This document shows positions 24,201 to 24,412 of a DNA stretch of 24,412 nucleotides, one piece after another. Made by a program: the position numbers and the translations under genes. The stretch's first letter is position 1. Each line of letters starts with the position of its first letter. This DNA comes from a virus. The stretch spans positions 1 to 24,412 of the IMG/VR virus record IMGVR_UViG_3300032246_002452; one strand, given 5' to 3'. The notes below the pieces were generated by a model. It did not search any database. It worked only from the letters and a program-made list of their open reading frames with translations, and was not told where the DNA came from.

Positions 24201-24393
24201 TGTTAGAAAAGGCCAGCAAGCTTGCCATTTGGGAGATACCAAATCCAGACTCCATGCCCATTCGTGCCTGTGGCATAAAGTGACGTTGGATATTTGCGTG
24301 CGAGCCTTGGGCGTTTTTGTCAAACTCTGCCGCTTGCGCCTGCGTAATAGTTGCACGCTCAAAACCGCCACGCTTGGCAATCGGAAGCTCCAT
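15244..24393 (-). CDS. Tail tape measure protein, very long
   Basis: This 3049-residue protein sets tail length. At about 1.5 angstrom per residue it could span up to about 450 nm if fully extended, and the C-terminal parts probably do not. Residues 490-825 match the tape-measure domain (NVTPFRFPQLEEAAIRMKAF, GQMNSAGRVYQNDMMQLANA). Hydrophobic segments lie near 845-885, 957-981, 1527-1592 and 2751-2803. Residues 1050-1450 are Arg/Gly/Pro-rich and probably disordered, with an [AV]F[SNG]TE motif. Residues 1848-2048 are a long charged helix with coiled-coil character. GERGPE motifs, usual near tape-measure C-termini, occur at 2261 and 2969. No peptidase or lysozyme domain is seen. The ATG at 24393 has a modest AAGAG site seven bases upstream. 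The frame stays open to the window edge, so an earlier start cannot be excluded. The stop overlaps the hub ATG. Confidence 0.92.
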   Translation of the reverse strand: MELPIAKRGGFERATITQAQAAEFDKNAQGSHANIQRHFMPQARMGMESGFGISQMASLLAFSNRNILPGESRDQATLRSRLTNTGFFPGGAEQSVIAAGGINAIRPGLAGTSNSFIAGALPAYEQVAKGPQRTAAMFGARVQAGLTNAVTALAAGGDEMSLLGGAAKALVRATQAIPAKELKATFGSLSSTALADFGMVIDAAVGSGRKLTRDVPMGAPVTEAPGTANYVDPGYVTDAKGKRRRKANVPAAPVGGGVTVRALTPEGLQAVSAATHALTLSTAGVSAAALPQARANVRQARTGALGLPARVSPDIEAVRRSLALATLAAEVGAMPEGPHKEALKGMLQPHMPNNPLFDLPKGTRTGRGRSAGVATSGFSSSTAIVPAGEANLPYQQHLARIQSSIFGDAFGMGGKPRRPQVPGGNILADPTNPMDNFAPSLKEMANGMKNYVTDSKLARGLTQDFNAAIQQARAGTLNFGSALRTIGDSSKGLLFTVKDTIKFATAITLTQNAAGAISQSIGHLTGGFIQFNSILEQSRVGFTTLFAQGGDSLALAESRAAGMIEKMKQFANVTPFRFPQLEEAAIRMKAFGLEMGNIIRMDPQTGKFSGYMQSIGDAVAALGGGDDKIMRITYALGQMNSAGRVYQNDMMQLANAGIAGYEILAEKLIAELEAKGKDMTNEDKKMLNDLYNNRIEAIRRLTSKGAISGKGAVQAIMAGLEDRYGGGMDRLSKTMMGAFSTIADMSQALVATMTGPLYNAIRDVVVQLATYLQGPEIMAFFVKMREGLLGVASGLREAIPAAAKIGGDALGFFVAMFQKMFGSGNGVGGGLALIIDGFKTLGDLLKNDTVKAMAFAAIAAKALMSAITANPLLVSIGAIIALLGSLRAAYEQNFFGIRDTIDQLAPSFAELATTISEQIVPAITGFVEGFGSFITMLASGVIKVFGPIIAGIANAFGGFGGILGTIAPILGFIVAMMVTKQLAVNGFALAFEKLGAAIARTSGQMAVFGANTRSWGSRSVVGAGVGLMPVNSRGEVIRGSAAEKGGNGQGFVGQKTIATPGLLRGASYVSEMGPVATPGGAQTIDTRTGKVIAREASIAPIAITQLGATMGTELFGNKEIQQVHKLRQKMVDRAWIGLMPSSDDIKRHMTEQEKFNAAEGRGTVLPGLLRARRAGEGEIGVRKQGNIQLARSSRAERKAAAKRLGISVREMDRRLSGEGIRTPEVIDQRTGQVLDPGGKLTVPAKLLRPEQLTEAEKLAELDRQMREKAIAEPNLSRAQRVEQERQRRADLRAKARPRVVLPKARTVIPGEVFSTEGDSATGRIPGSPRLRGTTRIREYLKRLGSRMYTLGREKVTAYDQAQFSTERGIGPTGTIPGSNRVPTSGPIPLGAFSTEGGGKVGAVRKWLNSLRGGRNPLAAFGTEGAGPATLQPRRIRTQSIMPLSAFNTEQDLVGGGKIAQLKESLRAKALLAKDELMSQASGFKAYWKDKHGSQATAAAAEAAGGLATAFGAATMAAGALAGVFNTELGATISQIGVLLLGFGQMVTMATAAITAMGGRAGIANAMSALMNFATGPMGIAAVVGMIALTFVQLDNQVKATTQNLKDGTKKWRDTFESVATKTQESVSFDTAVGAGKDSIKVMGMNDKGVSLDATMTKEKMDQLVKQGLFEAKLNPLVSPNDPNAYSYTPTPAGFKAGYSGSSIITDNAYVGMPKGITLPTESESAAFAKTIEGLFYGSQIPDYEKNKARLTKQFEMGNLSPKEWQKYLDAGKKSYELDSARKGKIALDPTGQMAYDYAFRAWVKDHPEFTDSGIGGILKGQGFANSHLGAPGKAGLVDETIFNTTEKLKLLNASLEDAQKAAQDAAKKLNDLFDPFATAFEQFMARAMQIVQKVFQMEQDQLTAKTSDALSNVTALHNGEVSRLGVLEEQYKVLEEQRKEQERLKALQDAQEAAARSTLGLFDAQLDPIDAAIAAREASQALQKAEQDAAMETLATDIERTKNSVEYAKTEEFWANKKAQLDADQAERSRLIQERAQQLLKDIKEGKITPAKAQAEFYNMFGDVGINMEQIISSGQLGGQTLADAFGTSFVDSFQSLASKITDTIGTVVRAGVAAAIAATNVDAIIKKLDQIDKGTDKVKGDKIIAEKARMTDVINQTKAVLAVKAAQAVSEGNFDLLAQINQYQGYLKLAEEKIGSMQAWDPTKMYMRKDFDNAFSSIYGVFTSLYDALGPLATIVPNVSTRKGGQARGGSIGAGQYIVGERGPEMLQMYPDGGGYVVPNHKLPASMRSSYGALKAGGGNQYQGRAGGGYVGPGRDNYSTQDPSASFQNSLPYIGNPAGFQQQSFNDFMASPNNTRQQKNELARRFPKNYAAYVRSKISSSGGGKFGFGRMGGRAVGGSIPKDVPVVPLPPVVPPTEPFVCPPGYRMVWSEGGYSCEVIKVEPPVVEPPVVDPLTFTQGGYEIALPRWAALLLDSRAYMASNLEQGYRYDAKGNVVKIPGASPTGYTPWGRGKGGNPDILDETFGFGDPVKARVKPGPKFGGSQGAVVMGGTGWQKRWGWFSKLAKLPGMGMVPGLKAILEEDIRPLDFLKPGQLGTMKIKGDPTRSKTSGGPLSKNRFIPQGMSGKGPIGRLFQNGNLMSRATMKMYPFLKWGSAILSAIPFVADAVDGQSQGADYWQGRVRQMMAEDVITDWWDTNKQQHLPSFYWPWEEDGYKKTAVEKAIATGGIKLPEPITFTPEERAYFEASKEPLARVAARAGGMAGGMMLAGAILAPAGVLSGGAALLAAPFLGSLLAWAGENAGANNYDKLFGTMTPFHEVRGIGQNPPQPGILNSLAAVGGTFGDFFGSLAALGNKAPFDWNNAKHRTVKGLINPEMVGSGRHQLTDELFMLNSPQISFDGKTYSDLQNQMLGRGQLVEAWIKMYDDLKAFEVMPADWKPFTQSPGKFSPTARAAGGSITPYMPYLVGERGPELMIPSNSGYMLPNTGLKALQAPGDLRAAGGNGTINASVTINNPVVSDAADIDKLAEKVSAAQVRTLRAAGFMRPS
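15472..15489 (-). repeat. GERGPE motif, C-terminal copy
   Basis: The motif lies in PYLVGERGPELMIPSNSGYM at about residues 2965-2984 of the tape measure, the form commonly seen close to tape-measure C-termini. Its partner is at 17596-17613. Confidence 0.85.
15520..17035 (-). other. Unrecognised roughly 500-residue C-terminal module of the tape measure
   Basis: Residues about 2455-2958 lie between the two GERGPE motifs. They are richer in Trp, Tyr and Phe than the rest (WWDTNKQQHLPSFYWPWEED), and contain a Gly/Ala-rich hydrophobic hairpin at 2751-2803 and basic Gly/Pro loops. No known family is recognised. Its place at the tip-proximal end suggests a part that leaves first or touches membrane, which is inference. 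Confidence 0.45.
17035..17195 (-). other. Proline/valine-rich linker with a two-cysteine loop
   Basis: Residues about 2400-2453 run VPVVPLPPVVPP, then a short loop FVCPPGYRMVWSEGGYSCEV with two cysteines, then VEPPVVEPPVVDP. Symmetric Pro-rich arms around a Cys-x15-Cys loop are unusual in a tape measure. Confidence 0.7.
17596..17613 (-). repeat. GERGPE motif, internal copy
   Basis: The motif lies in QYIVGERGPEMLQMYPDGGG at about residues 2257-2276 of the tape measure. GGYVVPNHKLP follows, as GYMLPNTGLK follows the C-terminal copy. Confidence 0.85.
19813..20460 (-). repeat. Periodic [AV]F[SNG]TE motif in the tape measure
   Basis: The motif occurs at 20446-20460 (VFSTE), 20296-20310 (QFSTE), 20209-20223 (AFSTE), 20125-20139 (AFGTE), 20047-20061 (AFNTE) and 19813-19827 (VFNTE). 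Spacings are 50, 29, 28, 26 and 78 residues, close to one, two or three times 26. A looser relative, FNAAEG, lies at 20917-20931. The surroundings are rich in Gly, Arg, Pro and Ser. Confidence 0.75.
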
Positions 24394-24412
24394 AAATTGA
24401 CTCTTGGTTAAC

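Noticed and set aside
1-24412. CRISPR arrays, tRNA or rRNA genes, insertion sequences, integrase or attachment sites
   Set aside because: No spaced direct repeats, no tRNA-like cloverleaf, no transposase or recombinase motifs and no terminal inverted repeats were seen on either strand. The window gives no sign of lysogeny.

Overview
The window looks like the tail-tip and lysis end of the late region of a long-tailed (siphovirus-type) phage. The basis is gene order and domain content: tape measure, tail hub, repeat-rich minor tail protein, self-cleaving tail fibre, endolysin, holin. A phage of an actinobacterium is the most plausible source. The C39-like endolysin followed by a small NP-x-D-type holin, strong GGAGG ribosome sites and Lys/Ala/Pro-rich basic protein all fit that, but nothing here names the host. 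The standard genetic code is used, with TAA, TAG and TGA all acting as stops.

Layout. Two rightward genes lie at the left edge: a 5'-truncated zinc deacetylase of the histone deacetylase/AcuC/acetylpolyamine amidohydrolase superfamily with every catalytic residue visible, and a small FmdB-type zinc ribbon. They meet a leftward block head-on at a GC hairpin (857-878). Read from right to left, the leftward block holds a 3049-residue tape measure protein (15244-24393), a giant 2464-residue tail hub (7850-15244), an 876-residue repeat-rich minor tail protein (5220-7850), a 979-residue tail fibre with a C-terminal S74 chaperone (2277-5216), a C39-like endolysin (1563-2186), a holin (1144-1536) and a 61-residue lysine-rich protein (906-1091). 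The structural genes overlap or abut (TGATG, TAATG, TAA-GAT-ATG), so they are probably translationally coupled. No stretch over 100 bases lacks a gene.

How they work together. The tape measure sets tail length and leaves the tail at infection. The hub closes the tail tip and carries a large accessory insertion with small beta modules and lectin-like domains. The two following proteins are likely the tip fibre and receptor-binding parts. Endolysin and holin then release progeny.

Most notable points: (1) a perfect 10-bp inverted repeat in the 90-base gap before the endolysin gene pairs an upstream arm with the endolysin Shine-Dalgarno sequence, as in the classic phage T4 lysozyme leader; (2) the hub domain is split by an insertion of roughly 1,600 residues and again by a carbohydrate-binding-like domain; (3) the minor tail protein ends in a cut-off carbohydrate-binding-like domain and is separated from the fibre gene by one in-frame stop; (4) the tape measure carries a periodic [AV]F[SNG]TE motif and a roughly 500-residue unrecognised module between two GERGPE motifs; (5) a deacetylase sits in a phage late region, convergent with a gene for a histone H1-tail-like lysine-repeat protein.
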